Notes: generated from the sequence alone by a model not told the origin. Shown: positions 14,563 through 23,140, counted from the first letter of the stretch. The stretch: 64,000 nt of DNA from Ruminococcus sp. (GCA_004555265.1 SFIQ01000001.1:62001-126000); one strand, 5' to 3'. Program-made: numbers and translations.

Positions 14563-15459
14563 TTATAGTTTATAATCCGCATAGAATTCTTCAATATACG
14601 CCTCTATCGCCTGTCGATTTGCTTGAATGGGGCCCGGCGTTTCCATTTTCAGGGAAACGGTGGCCGTGGCGTTTAATAATGCTTTTTCAACAGGAAACTG
14701 TAACCGTTCATTGATATATGCGGCGAAGGTGGTGTCTCCCCTCCCCGTTCTGCCGCTGAGGTTTCGCGCGCGAATAGGGCAAGTGTAAACTTCTTTGCCG
14801 TCATACACCAGCACTTCCGTATTATGGGTAATGAGCACTTCCTTTGCGCCGAGTTCCCAAAGCATTTTTGCCGCGCGTTCTCTGTCTGCTGTGCCGGTCA
14901 TAATTTCCGCTTCTGCCGCGTCAGTTTTTAAATAGGTTATATATGGCAGGATTTCTTTTTTCTCTGCCCAATCCGCAAAATACATAGCCCCGCTTTGCAT
15001 ATCTGTGTGTCGCAAACAGGCTTGCACATCCAGCGCAACAGCACCTTTTTTCGCACATTCTATCAGCATTTCATTGTGGAATTCCCCATAAAGCAGCCCC
15101 GCAAAATGATAAATATGCGCGTCAACCGACGGTAAGTCTGCAAGTGTAAACGGTGCAGCACAGGAAAGACAGGTGCTGTTTCGCTTTTCTTTGTCCGCCG
15201 TGAAATATTCGTTTCTCATGGTCGTTGAACTGTCACAAAACGAGCAGTATACATCGTTTTGCGGAATTGTGAAGCTGTTGAGACGGTCTTTGTCCTGTTC
15301 GGCAAGCTTTGTGACTGCGCCTGTACTGTGTCCCAAAGCAAACGCCGATGCGGACGAAAAAAGCACAGCGCCCCCGCAAATTTCATTGAGATTTTTTAAG
15401 TGATCAATATTAAAATCCTTGGTAATATGCCCGATAATCAGGCTGTCGTACTTTTTCAT
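14563..15459 (-). CDS. PfkB-family carbohydrate kinase
   Basis: 298 residues, ribokinase fold. N-terminal SLIIGHITKDFNID corresponds to the first strand and sugar-binding loop. The C-terminal SGRTGRGDTTFAAY is PfkB signature 2, with the catalytic Asp in GRGD (most family members have GAGD). Several Cys occur in the middle (CSFC, CLSC). The substrate cannot be read from sequence; inositol- or nucleoside-type kinases are possible. ATG 15459 has AAGGAG seven bases upstream. Own promoter and terminator, so monocistronic. Confidence 0.85.
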   Translation of the reverse strand: MKKYDSLIIGHITKDFNIDHLKNLNEICGGAVLFSSASAFALGHSTGAVTKLAEQDKDRLNSFTIPQNDVYCSFCDSSTTMRNEYFTADKEKRNSTCLSCAAPFTLADLPSVDAHIYHFAGLLYGEFHNEMLIECAKKGAVALDVQACLRHTDMQSGAMYFADWAEKKEILPYITYLKTDAAEAEIMTGTADRERAAKMLWELGAKEVLITHNTEVLVYDGKEVYTCPIRARNLSGRTGRGDTTFAAYINERLQFPVEKALLNATATVSLKMETPGPIQANRQAIEAYIEEFYADYKL

Positions 15460-15510
15460 CTCAATCTCCTTTGACAAATCAAAATGTTGTAAACTGAATA
15501 TTCAACATAA

Positions 15511-15539
15511 ATTATAGCAAGAATTTTATGGCAATTCAA
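15511..15539 (-). promoter_or_regulatory. Promoter of the PfkB-family gene
   Basis: On the minus strand TTGAAT (15534-15539) and TATAAT (15511-15516), 17-bp spacer. Downstream of the -10, inverted pieces ATGTTG (15484-15489) and CAACAT (15503-15508) flank TGAATATTCA, a possible operator. Confidence 0.7.
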
Positions 15540-15584
15540 TATGGGAACTGCAATTGTGCCCTCTCCTGTGAATATCAAAAGCAA

Positions 15585-15618
15585 TAAAAAACAGCCGTTA
15601 TGCGCGGCTGTTTTTTTG
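15585..15618. terminator. Terminator after the cytidylate-kinase-like gene
   Basis: ACAGCCG (15591-15597) and CGGCTGT (15605-15611) with A-run on the left and T-run on the right, so it can work in both directions. Confidence 0.85.
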
Positions 15619-15626
15619 TTGTGTAA

Positions 15627-16256
15627 TTACAGTTTTATATCAAACTTAATTTCTACATATGCTTTTATGTATTCCGCGCTTTTTTCAAAGCCTAAACGGG
15701 AGCTGTCCAAGCACAGTTCATAGTTTCTGTAATCATCCCACTCGCGGCAGGAGTAATACCGATAATACTCGCTTCTGTGCTTGTTGATTTTTTTGATTTT
15801 CTTTTCGGCTTCTTTTTCGTTCAGCGGCTCCAAAGCCATAACATTTTTAATGCACTCCGTCACAGGCGCCCAAATAAAGGCGTCCACAACATTGTCCATA
15901 TCGCGTAAAATGAAATCCGCACAGCGCCCGACAATGATGCAGGACTGTTTTTCAGCAAGGTCACGAATGATTTTTGCCTGGTAGTTAAACAAATTCTCGT
16001 CGGAAATAAAGTCATTGCTTTCCGGCGGAATCAACTCGCCTGTATATTGGCGCGTCGGCGGGTCAAAAAAGCCTTTTCGCACCTTTTCATCCAATTTCCC
16101 GAACAAATCTAAATTGATGCCGCTTTCCTCCGAAGCCATATACAAAAGCTCACGGTCATAAAACGGGATGCCCAACTTTTCGGAAAGAATTTTGCCGATT
16201 GTTCTGCCGCCGCTGCCGTAGCCGCGCGCAATGGTAATTACAAAATGGTCACGCAT
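15627..16256 (-). CDS. Cytidylate kinase-like P-loop protein
   Basis: 209 residues. The N-terminus ITIARGYGSGGRTIGKIL is the variant P-loop of the cytidylate_kin2 family (GxGSGGR rather than GxxGxGKS). FYDRELLYMAS follows, then CIIVGRCADFIL (about 98) and a basic lid-like segment (EKKIKKINKHRSEYYRYYSC) near 160. True substrate is uncertain: these proteins are common in Clostridia and usually annotated only by similarity. Placed 22 bp after livF, it may be co-transcribed with the transporter. Confidence 0.82.
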   Translation of the reverse strand: MRDHFVITIARGYGSGGRTIGKILSEKLGIPFYDRELLYMASEESGINLDLFGKLDEKVRKGFFDPPTRQYTGELIPPESNDFISDENLFNYQAKIIRDLAEKQSCIIVGRCADFILRDMDNVVDAFIWAPVTECIKNVMALEPLNEKEAEKKIKKINKHRSEYYRYYSCREWDDYRNYELCLDSSRLGFEKSAEYIKAYVEIKFDIKL

Positions 16257-16278
16257 GAATTACACCAGCCTTTCGGAA

Positions 16279-16989
16279 TTATTCACCGAGATATGCCTTT
16301 TTCACGGAATCGTCATGGATAAGGTCAGACGCTTTGCCGGACAGCGTGATATTGCCGGTTTCCAAGACATAGGCGCGGTCGGCAATGGAAAGCGCTTTTT
16401 TGGCATTCTGCTCTACCAAAAGAACGGTTGTACCGCCCTCACTTATCACCTTAATTATATCAAAAATTTCCGAAACAAGCAAGGGGGAAAGTCCCATAGA
16501 AGGCTCATCCATCAAAATAATACGCGGATTACTCATTAACGCTCTGCCCATGGCAAGCATTTGCTGCTCCCCGCCGGACAAAGTCCCGGCAACCTGATTT
16601 TTGCGCTCCTCTAACCGCGGGAAGCGTTCATAAACCATTTTCAAGGATTTTGTGATTTCCGCTTTATCCTTGCGTGTATATGCGCCGAGTTTCAAGTTTT
16701 CCAAAACGGAAAGTTGTGCAAAAACGCGTCTTCCCTCCGGCACATGTGCCATACCCATCGAGACTATTTTATGCGCAGGTGTTTTGGTTAATTCCTTGCC
16801 CTCAAACAGAATACTGCCGCTTTTGGCAGGAATAAGCCCTGTAATCGTATGCAAAATGGTGGTCTTCCCCGCCCCGTTTGCACCGATTAAAGCGATAACC
16901 TCGCCCTGATTGACCTCAAAGGATACGCCTTTAATCGCGCGAATCACGCCGTAGCAAACTTCAAGGTCTTTAATTTCAAGCATTGCCAT
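16279..16989 (-). CDS. livF: Branched-chain amino acid ABC transporter, ATPase LivF
   Basis: 236 residues. Walker A is GANGAGKT, the signature LSGGEQQMLAMGRAL, and Walker B IILMDEPSMGLSP, followed by the switch His region LLVEQNAKKAL. Short LivF form, the second ATPase of the importer. Works with LivG on the LivHM channel in the inner membrane. 16 bp after livG. Confidence 0.95.
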   Translation of the reverse strand: MAMLEIKDLEVCYGVIRAIKGVSFEVNQGEVIALIGANGAGKTTILHTITGLIPAKSGSILFEGKELTKTPAHKIVSMGMAHVPEGRRVFAQLSVLENLKLGAYTRKDKAEITKSLKMVYERFPRLEERKNQVAGTLSGGEQQMLAMGRALMSNPRIILMDEPSMGLSPLLVSEIFDIIKVISEGGTTVLLVEQNAKKALSIADRAYVLETGNITLSGKASDLIHDDSVKKAYLGE

Positions 16990-17005
16990 ACTGTAAAATC
17001 CTCTC

Positions 17006-17764
17006 TTATTCGCCGAGATAGGCTGTAATCACTTCCGGGTTTTTCAAAACCTCGGAGGTCTTCCCCTGCGCTAACACCTTGCCGAAGTTCAAAACGGTTA
17101 AATCCTCGCAAATTCCGCTGACCAGACGCATATCATGCTCAATCAACAAAACGGTCATATCGAACTCTTTGCGCACGAACTGAATGGTTTCCATCAGTTC
17201 TGCGGTTTCGTTCGGATTCATACCCGCCGCAGGTTCGTCAAGCAATAACAGCTTCGGATTGGTTGCCAAGGCGCGTGCAATCTCTAATTTCCGCTGTTTG
17301 CCGTACGGTAAATTGGAAGCAAGATAATCCGCCTCACCCTGTAAATCAAACACTTCCAAAAGCGACATCGCTTTTTCGTTCATTTCCTTTTCTTTTTTGA
17401 AATAGGACGGTAATTTTAAAATGCCGGACACCGTGCTGTATTTGATTTGATTGTGCAATCCGACTTTTACATTATCGAGAACGGACATTTGGCGGAACAA
17501 TCGAATATTCTGGAAGGTTCGCGCAATCCCCATTTTGTTAATATCAATTTGACTTTTTCCGATAATACTCTTGCCGTCCAGCAATATATCGCCGTCCGTC
17601 GGTTTATAAACACCGGTCAACATATTGAAAACGGTGGTTTTGCCCGCACCGTTCGGCCCGATAAGCCCGTACAACGCGCCTTTCTCGATTTCGAGGTTAA
17701 ATTCATCAACGGCACGCAAGCCGCCGAACTGGATACCCAGATTTTTGACTTCTAACAGTGCCAT
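17006..17764 (-). CDS. livG: Branched-chain amino acid ABC transporter, ATPase LivG
   Basis: 252 residues. Walker A GPNGAGKT, LivG-type MGIARTFQNIRLF, signature region NLPYGKQRKLEIARALA, Walker B LLLLDEPAAGMNP and the LLIEHDM switch. The NLPYGKQR form of the signature (in place of LSGGQ) is characteristic of LivG. Its ATG overlaps the livM stop by one base (TAATG), indicating coupled translation. Confidence 0.95.
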   Translation of the reverse strand: MALLEVKNLGIQFGGLRAVDEFNLEIEKGALYGLIGPNGAGKTTVFNMLTGVYKPTDGDILLDGKSIIGKSQIDINKMGIARTFQNIRLFRQMSVLDNVKVGLHNQIKYSTVSGILKLPSYFKKEKEMNEKAMSLLEVFDLQGEADYLASNLPYGKQRKLEIARALATNPKLLLLDEPAAGMNPNETAELMETIQFVRKEFDMTVLLIEHDMRLVSGICEDLTVLNFGKVLAQGKTSEVLKNPEVITAYLGE

Positions 17765-18861
17765 TAGGAATTCGCCTCCTTGTCGAGTGTATTGCCCGCC
17801 TTTTTATTCTTGAAAAGATTGGTAATAGAAATCTTTTCTTTATAAGCGTTCAGTTTTTCATTATTGTTCGCAAGCATCAAAAGGATTAAAACGATTGCAT
17901 AAATGAGCATTCGATAATCGTTTAATCCGCGCAAGACCTCCGGCAAAGCGGTCAAAATCACAGCCGCAATAATGGAGCCGCGCGTGCTGCCGATACCGCC
18001 CAAAACAACGAATACCAAAATCATAATGGACATATTGTAGCCGAAGTTTTTGGTGGTCGCCGTAAGCGAAGATAGATTGTGCGCATACAAAACGCCGGCA
18101 ATCCCTGCGAAAAAGGCGGACACGGAGAATACAATCAGTTTGTATTTCGTTACATTGATGCCAACGGACTCCGCCGCAATACGGTTATCGCGAATGGACA
18201 TCGCCGCACGCCCCGTACGGGAGTTGATTAGGTTCAGTGCAACGAAAACCGTAATAACCAAAAGAATAAAGCCAATAACGAAGTTTGCATCACGCGGTGT
18301 ACCCGTGATACCGAGCGCACCTTTGATAATTACCTTGCCATTTTCGGTAAGATTTAACGCGTTCGCGCTTTCCAAAGAAACATGCAGCCCATTCTCGTCA
18401 ATGCCTACGAATAAAAGGTTTACAATATTTTTAATAATTTCGCCGAACGCAAGCGTAACAATCGCCAAGTAGTCCCCTTTCAACCGCAAAACAGGGATGC
18501 CAATCAAAAAGCCGAATATTCCCGCAACCGTTCCGCCAAGCAAAATGGCTATGAGAAAGCGTAACCATGTCTGCGGAATAGCGTCTGCGCAAGTCACGGA
18601 GAAAAAGGCACTGACATAAGCACCAATACACATAAATCCAGCATGCCCCAAGGAAAGGTCACCTAAAATACCGACAACCAAATTCAAAGAGACCGCCAAA
18701 ATCGAATAAGCGCACAGCGGTACTAACAGCCCGGACAGCAAACTGGAGATATTGCCCGTAAATGTAAGGACTTCAACTACAATAAAAGCAACCGCTAACA
18801 TTGCATAAGTAATGAAATCGCTTTTGGTCGATTGCTTTAAAACTCTTTTTTGCTTTGCCAT
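17764..18861 (-). CDS. livM: Branched-chain amino acid ABC transporter, permease LivM
   Basis: 365 residues with about nine membrane spans. LSLGHAGFMCIGAYVSA is the LivM family hallmark (about 76-92), and the EAA-like loop is around NRIAAESVGINVTKYKL. ATG 18861 follows GAGGTGG by six bases; the longer open frame upstream overlaps livH and is not native. 10 bp after livH. Confidence 0.94.
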   Translation of the reverse strand: MAKQKRVLKQSTKSDFITYAMLAVAFIVVEVLTFTGNISSLLSGLLVPLCAYSILAVSLNLVVGILGDLSLGHAGFMCIGAYVSAFFSVTCADAIPQTWLRFLIAILLGGTVAGIFGFLIGIPVLRLKGDYLAIVTLAFGEIIKNIVNLLFVGIDENGLHVSLESANALNLTENGKVIIKGALGITGTPRDANFVIGFILLVITVFVALNLINSRTGRAAMSIRDNRIAAESVGINVTKYKLIVFSVSAFFAGIAGVLYAHNLSSLTATTKNFGYNMSIMILVFVVLGGIGSTRGSIIAAVILTALPEVLRGLNDYRMLIYAIVLILLMLANNNEKLNAYKEKISITNLFKNKKAGNTLDKEANS

Positions 18862-18871
18862 TCCAACCACC

Positions 18872-19753
18872 TCAAACCTTCTCGTTAATCTTCTTGCCCA
18901 AAATGCCGGTCGGCTTGACAAGCAGCACGATAATCAAAACAGCAAACACAATCGCATCGGAAAGTTGCGTGGAAATATACCCTTTACTTAAATTCTCGAT
19001 AACACCGAGCAAAATACCGCCGATCATTGCCCCGGGAATAGAGCCGATACCGCCGAACACAGCCGCGGTAAAGGCTTTAATGCCGGGCATTGCGCCGGTT
19101 GTCGGTGAAAGTGCAGGATACGCCGAGCATAACAGCGCACCTGCGACCGCCGCAAGGCCGGAGCCGATGGCAAATGTTAATGAAATTGTTGCATTGACAT
19201 TGATGCCCATCAACTGCGCGGCACCTCTATCCTCTGCGACGGCAAGCATCGCGCGGCCGGGTTTCGTCTTGTTAATGAACAAGGTCAAAGCAATCATAAT
19301 TATAATTGAAATTATGATGGTGGCAATCGTTTCACCGGAAATGACTAATGCACCGTCAAACAAACGAAGCGCAGGAATATTGACAACCGAAGTGAAGCTT
19401 TTGGTGCTCGACCCAAAAATCAACTGTGCAGCGTTTTGCAGAAGATAGCTGACGCCGATTGCTGTAATTAAAACAGCCAATGAAGACGCCTTGCGCAAAG
19501 GCTTATAGGCAACCTTTTCAATCAGCATGCCGAACAGCGTACAAAACACGATGGAAATCAGTACGCCGACCACAGGCGATAAACCCCATGTCGTGCTCAC
19601 GGTAAAAATCACAAACGCACCGACCATAATGACATCACCGTGTGCAAAGTTCAGCATTTTTGCAATACCGTAAACCATGGTATACCCGAGCGCGATGAGC
19701 GCATAGATACTCCCCAAACTGATTCCGGAAACCAAATAGCTTAAAAATTCCAT
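18872..19753 (-). CDS. livH: Branched-chain amino acid ABC transporter, permease LivH
   Basis: 293 residues, about eight spans. GISLGSIYALIALGYTMVYG at the start and MLNFAHGDVIMVGAF mark LivH; the cytoplasmic loop contains AVAEDRGAAQLMGIN. ATG 19753 has GGAGGATT upstream. Separated from livK by a strong hairpin that probably lowers permease expression relative to the binding protein. Confidence 0.94.
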   Translation of the reverse strand: MEFLSYLVSGISLGSIYALIALGYTMVYGIAKMLNFAHGDVIMVGAFVIFTVSTTWGLSPVVGVLISIVFCTLFGMLIEKVAYKPLRKASSLAVLITAIGVSYLLQNAAQLIFGSSTKSFTSVVNIPALRLFDGALVISGETIATIIISIIIMIALTLFINKTKPGRAMLAVAEDRGAAQLMGINVNATISLTFAIGSGLAAVAGALLCSAYPALSPTTGAMPGIKAFTAAVFGGIGSIPGAMIGGILLGVIENLSKGYISTQLSDAIVFAVLIIVLLVKPTGILGKKINEKV

Positions 19754-19832
19754 TCCAAATCCTCCAAATATGCGTTTTGAAAAGCCCCAAAAACTGACAT
19801 TTTTCAAAAAGCATATTCTGTCATAAATTCCA

Positions 19833-19869
19833 AAGTATGCCGTATAGAAAATATCTATACGGCATACTT
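19833..19869 (-). promoter_or_regulatory. Intercistronic hairpin between livK and livH
   Basis: AGTATGCCGTATAG (19834-19847) pairs perfectly with CTATACGGCATACT (19855-19868). On the minus strand it is followed only by TTTGG, so it is a partial terminator or an mRNA 3'-end stabiliser for the binding-protein transcript. Confidence 0.7.
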
Positions 19870-19900
19870 ATTTTGTTCATTCGGGTTTACGCATGAACGC

Positions 19901-21085
19901 TTACAGAATGGTATACGCACCGTTCTCGATTTTAACAACAATCGGGGGTTTGGTCGGCTCGCCATTTGCGCTCCATGTCATACCTTTCGCAGTAACACCC
20001 GTATACTCAATTTGGGTCATAGCCACTTTCAGCGCATCGCAGATTTCCGAAGAAGTCATATCAGCCGTAATGCCGGCTTTTTCGACAGCCTGTTTAATAA
20101 TATAAACACCGTCGTAAGCATCTGCCGCAAACTGATTCATAGTGTCTTCACCGTATTTGGCTTTATATTTGGTAACAAACTTCACAGTATAGTCATCCGT
20201 TGCATCTTTTGCAAACGGGGTAAGGAGCATAACGCCTTCTGCCAAGGAAGCATCGAAGTTTTCCATGGTCAAAATGCCGTCCAAACCGTCGCAGCCGAAG
20301 AACGTCACATTCAAGCCGGCATTTTTCGCGGTCTGGAGGATTAAGGAAGCTTCGCTGTAATAAATCGGCAGGAAAACAAGTTCAGCCCCGGAAGATTTAA
20401 TAGCTTGAATTTGTGCAGAGAAATCCGTTTTTGTATCAGCGGTGAAAGATTGCGCGGTAACGATTTCCAACCCTTTCTTAGCCGCTTCCGCAGAGAATGC
20501 TTCATAAATGCCCGAAGAATAAGCGTCGGAAGAATCATAGATTACAGCAACTTTCGTTGCAAGCTTTTTGTCAGCAATGTAATCCGCAGATTCAACCCCC
20601 TGCTGCGGGTCTGCAAAGCAAACACGGAATGCATTGTCGCCGTTAATGGCATCCACAGCCGTAGCAGAAGGCGTAAGAACGAACATATTGTCCACAGAAG
20701 CTTCGCCTTGGAACGCAATGCAAGCACCGGAGGTTACGGCACCGAGAGAAAGCTGCATACCCCAGTCTTTCAATGTGTTGTATGCATTCTTGGCTTTTTC
20801 GGCATCTGCCTCGTCATCTTCCATTTTGAATTCGAGCTTAATGCCGTTGATGCCGCCTGCTTCGTTGATTTCATCAACTGCAAGCTGCGCACCGTTTTTC
20901 ACGCCGTTACCGTACTGCGCAGCACTACCGGTCAAAGGACCGCTCAAACCGATTTTAATGGTTTTTTCACCGGTCGAGTTGGTGTTTTTTTCACCGGACG
21001 CGTCGTTACTTTTGCCGCACGCCGCAAAGCAGAGAACAACCATGGTTACTGCAAGCAATACGGCAAGTACTTTTTTCATTTTCAT
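19901..21085 (-). CDS. livK: Branched-chain amino acid ABC transporter, lipoprotein binding protein
   Basis: 394 residues. Signal peptide KKVLAVLLAVTMVVLCFAAC with lipobox F-A-A-C (about residue 22), then a Ser/Asn/Thr/Gly-rich linker (SNDASGEKNTNSTG). The mature part is a periplasmic-binding-protein type I domain: IKIGLSGPLTGSAAQYG, GGINGIKLEF, VAVIYDSSDAYSSG. The specificity (Leu/Ile/Val or another amide/amino acid) is not readable. ATG AAA ATG start, GGAGG eight bases before the first. First gene of the operon. Confidence 0.94.
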   Translation of the reverse strand: MKMKKVLAVLLAVTMVVLCFAACGKSNDASGEKNTNSTGEKTIKIGLSGPLTGSAAQYGNGVKNGAQLAVDEINEAGGINGIKLEFKMEDDEADAEKAKNAYNTLKDWGMQLSLGAVTSGACIAFQGEASVDNMFVLTPSATAVDAINGDNAFRVCFADPQQGVESADYIADKKLATKVAVIYDSSDAYSSGIYEAFSAEAAKKGLEIVTAQSFTADTKTDFSAQIQAIKSSGAELVFLPIYYSEASLILQTAKNAGLNVTFFGCDGLDGILTMENFDASLAEGVMLLTPFAKDATDDYTVKFVTKYKAKYGEDTMNQFAADAYDGVYIIKQAVEKAGITADMTSSEICDALKVAMTQIEYTGVTAKGMTWSANGEPTKPPIVVKIENGAYTIL

Positions 21086-21161
21086 ACTATATGCCTCCAA
21101 ATATAAATTTGCAGGATAAGAACTCTTTTCCTGCATATTGGACAAATATAAGAATGAAAGT

Positions 21162-21190
21162 AGTATATACTTTTATCCCTTATTTGTCAA
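21162..21190 (-). promoter_or_regulatory. Sigma-A promoter of the liv operon
   Basis: On the minus strand TTGACA (21185-21190) and TATACT (21162-21167), 17-bp spacer. Confidence 0.85.
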
Positions 21191-21304
21191 CAAAAATTCA
21201 AAAAATATTCAAAATAAGCAGAGATTTTGCACAAATCTTTGACAAAGTTTTCGTCAATCTGCACATATTTTCTGCATATCAAAAAGCACAACTTGCAAAG
21301 TATC

Positions 21305-21342
21305 AAAAAGAAGCACCTAGCGTAAAGGCGCTTCTTTTTATT
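21305..21342 (-). terminator. Terminator of the transglutaminase-like gene
   Basis: GAAGC/GCTTC arms extended by CC/GG with one mismatch around a 9-base loop; AAAAA and TTTTT flanks on both sides. Confidence 0.75.
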
Positions 21343-21346
21343 TGGA

Positions 21347-22558
21347 TTATTTGGATTCGACAGTCAGTACGCACACCAAATTCCTGCCGGAAGCGTCCCG
21401 CGTTCGCACGGTGATACATTGAATCTGTGCATCTTGCAACTTAGCAAACGGAATCGTCACCGTATCCGTAACAGTTTTCATAGGTAATAATTCTTGCGTA
21501 ACCGCTTTGCCGTTTTGGCGGTATTCAGCCTGTGCCGCGCATTGATATGGCGGTGTCCCGCCGTTTAAAGAAAGCGTAATCGGGAATCCGGAATCCGACG
21601 CATCGGCCGTGACGGAAATCTTTTGGATAACATCGCCGTACGCATTCACTTCGCCCGGTTTGTATGTAAACGTTGCCTTTGAAACGGTGCCTAATGTGCA
21701 ACACACCTGCATAGGGCTTTGCAGTTGAAAGCCGTGATAGGCGTTGCAACTCTCAGGTATGCTGTAATTCGTGTAAAAAGGCAGCGCGTCAGGTAGAACA
21801 CAAAACAGCGCATACTTACAATCGTTCTTTTGTGCAGCAGATGTTTCGACTTGCGGGTCAAACCAATAAAAAGTGTCGTTTATGTTTACGGCAACCCAAA
21901 CATGATTTGTCAAAGTGCCGTTCGCAAGAATGGCTTTCCCGTGCACGATATATGCCTCTAAACCAATGTAGCGGTATAAGACAGTGAGCGCCGAGGCGTA
22001 ATTATCACAAACCCCCTGCCCTGTCAGCAAAATTCTGTACGCATCGTATACCACCGTACCGTCCGCATCGGCGTAATCGCAATCCTCGAGAAATACATAC
22101 ATGTTTTGCATATTGACTGTGCCGCCGCCGAACTGTGTATTCTCTACCAGCCAATCGTAGCAAAACTTCGCTTTTGAAAAGGTATCGGGTAGAGAATCCA
22201 AGTCTTTTCCGAATCGATTTTCGATCAAGGTGTCTAATACGGGATGATTGGTTTTTGTCGGGAAAAGTACGGCGTCGTTTAAAATTTCTTTTTTCTGTTC
22301 CATTTGCTTGCATAATTCCGAAACAGAAAATTCGGAAAAGACAGCGCTACCCTCTTTCAAAATGGCAGGGGTTAATTCTAAAACAGGATTTTCCGCTTTG
22401 GAGACATCGCTTTGTGCGCTTTCACGCTCTGTTTCAGCCGTTGTCAGCGTTTTGCCGCCCTTAGAGTATGGGGGCTTTTTGAATCCGGCTATGAAAAATA
22501 TGGTTACTGCGCAAAGTAAACACGCAGACAGAATCAACAGCGCTCTTTTCTTTTTCAC
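21347..22558 (-). CDS. Membrane-anchored/secreted transglutaminase-like protein
   Basis: 403 residues from a GTG at 22558, eight bases after AAAGGGGG. Residues 1-25 form an anchor or signal (RALLILSACLLCAVTIFFIAG). A transglutaminase-like core spans about 130-260: FCYDWLVENTQ, then the catalytic triad as Cys in GQGVCDNYASAL, His in LTNHVWVAV and Asp in YWFDPQ. The C-terminal ~120 residues look like beta-sandwich repeats (ISVTADASDSGFPITLSLNG). Such proteins act as extracellular proteases, amidases or cross-linkers. Target unknown. Confidence 0.82.
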   Translation of the reverse strand: MKKKRALLILSACLLCAVTIFFIAGFKKPPYSKGGKTLTTAETERESAQSDVSKAENPVLELTPAILKEGSAVFSEFSVSELCKQMEQKKEILNDAVLFPTKTNHPVLDTLIENRFGKDLDSLPDTFSKAKFCYDWLVENTQFGGGTVNMQNMYVFLEDCDYADADGTVVYDAYRILLTGQGVCDNYASALTVLYRYIGLEAYIVHGKAILANGTLTNHVWVAVNINDTFYWFDPQVETSAAQKNDCKYALFCVLPDALPFYTNYSIPESCNAYHGFQLQSPMQVCCTLGTVSKATFTYKPGEVNAYGDVIQKISVTADASDSGFPITLSLNGGTPPYQCAAQAEYRQNGKAVTQELLPMKTVTDTVTIPFAKLQDAQIQCITVRTRDASGRNLVCVLTVESK

Positions 22559-22679
22559 GAAGATTTCCCCCTTTATTCCCGTTTGGAATAGTATACCGCT
22601 TTTTTCATCCTGCAAATTTACAAAACAGAAAAAAGAAAATAGCATTTATAAAATATTTTCTTGTTTCTAAAAAAATGTC

Positions 22680-22708
22680 TTGATTTTTTTTAGAAACTTC
22701 GATATAAT
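22680..22708 (+). promoter_or_regulatory. Promoter of tRNA-Ser
   Basis: TTGATT (22680-22685) and TATAAT (22703-22708), 17-bp spacer. Confidence 0.75.
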
Positions 22709-22724
22709 ACCAATCGTGACGTTT

Positions 22725-22816
22725 GGAGAGTTGTCCGAGCTGGTCGAAGGAGCACGATTGGAAATCGTGTAACCGCCTAAAACGGTTCGAGGGTTCGAAT
22801 CCCTTGCTCTCCGCCA
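22725..22816 (+). tRNA. tRNA-Ser (anticodon GGA)
   Basis: Class II tRNA. Acceptor GGAGAGT pairs with GCTCTCC, the anticodon stem CACGATT/AATCGTG presents GGA, a long variable arm follows (CCGCCTAAAACGG), and the T-arm is GAGGGTTCGAATCCC. The genome encodes CCA (22814-22816). It reads UCC/UCU codons. Confidence 0.97.
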
Positions 22817-22817
22817 A

Positions 22818-22855
22818 AAAGAAAGAAGTACCGTCAGGTGCTTCTTTCTTTTTTT
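22818..22855 (+). terminator. Terminator of tRNA-Ser
   Basis: 15-bp hairpin, AAAGAAAGAAG...CTTCTTTCTTT with a GTCA loop and T-run. Confidence 0.9.
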
Positions 22856-22863
22856 GTTAAGAT

Positions 22864-22919
22864 AGCAAGGGATTCGAAAGGGCGAAAGAGAAAACGCTCC
22901 GGTGGAGCGTTTTCCGCCC
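22864..22919. repeat. Inverted copy of the tRNA-Ser 3' end plus hairpin
   Basis: AGCAAGGGATTCGAA (22864-22878) is the exact reverse complement of tRNA-Ser bases 22794-22808. Next comes GAAAACGCTCC GGT GGAGCGTTTTC, a perfect 11-bp hairpin (22890-22914) enclosed by GGGCG/CGCCC. The block looks like a mobile or recombination-derived repeat. Confidence 0.65.
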
Positions 22920-22975
22920 GTCGCGCAGATGTCGGTTGTTTTTAGAAAATTCTTGCCTTCGTGGCAAACAGTAAA

Positions 22976-23085
22976 GTCGAGTAGGAATACCCTTGCTCTC
23001 CTCCAAAAAGAAAGAAGTGCCGTCAGGTGCTTCTTTCTTTTTTTGTTAAGATAGCAAGGGATTCGAAAGGGCGAAACAGAAAACG
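22976..23085 (+). repeat. Degenerate second copy of the tRNA-Ser tail and terminator
   Basis: Bases 22976-23005 resemble the T-arm and acceptor of tRNA-Ser with mutations (TAGGAATACCC for TTCGAATCCC; CTCCTCCA for CTCCGCCA). The following ~80 bp, including the hairpin terminator (23007-23044) and AGCAAGGGATTCGAA (23053-23067), repeats the first copy almost base for base. No 5' half of a tRNA precedes it. Confidence 0.75.
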
Positions 23086-23094
23086 CTCCACAAG

Positions 23095-23140
23095 AAACTC
23101 CCCCTGTCTGCCGCGCGGGCAGTCAGAGGGAGTTTTTATA
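23095..23140. terminator. Hairpin between the tRNA-Ser region and the dockerin gene
   Basis: AAACTCCC...GGGAGTTT, an 18-bp arm with two mismatches and loop GCGC. TTTTT follows on the plus strand; the minus strand has only TTTC, so it is a plus-strand or weak shared terminator. Confidence 0.65.

Noticed and set aside
16279..21085. liv gene cluster as a novel transporter system
   Set aside because: Gene order, lengths and motifs are those of an ordinary branched-chain amino acid ABC importer.
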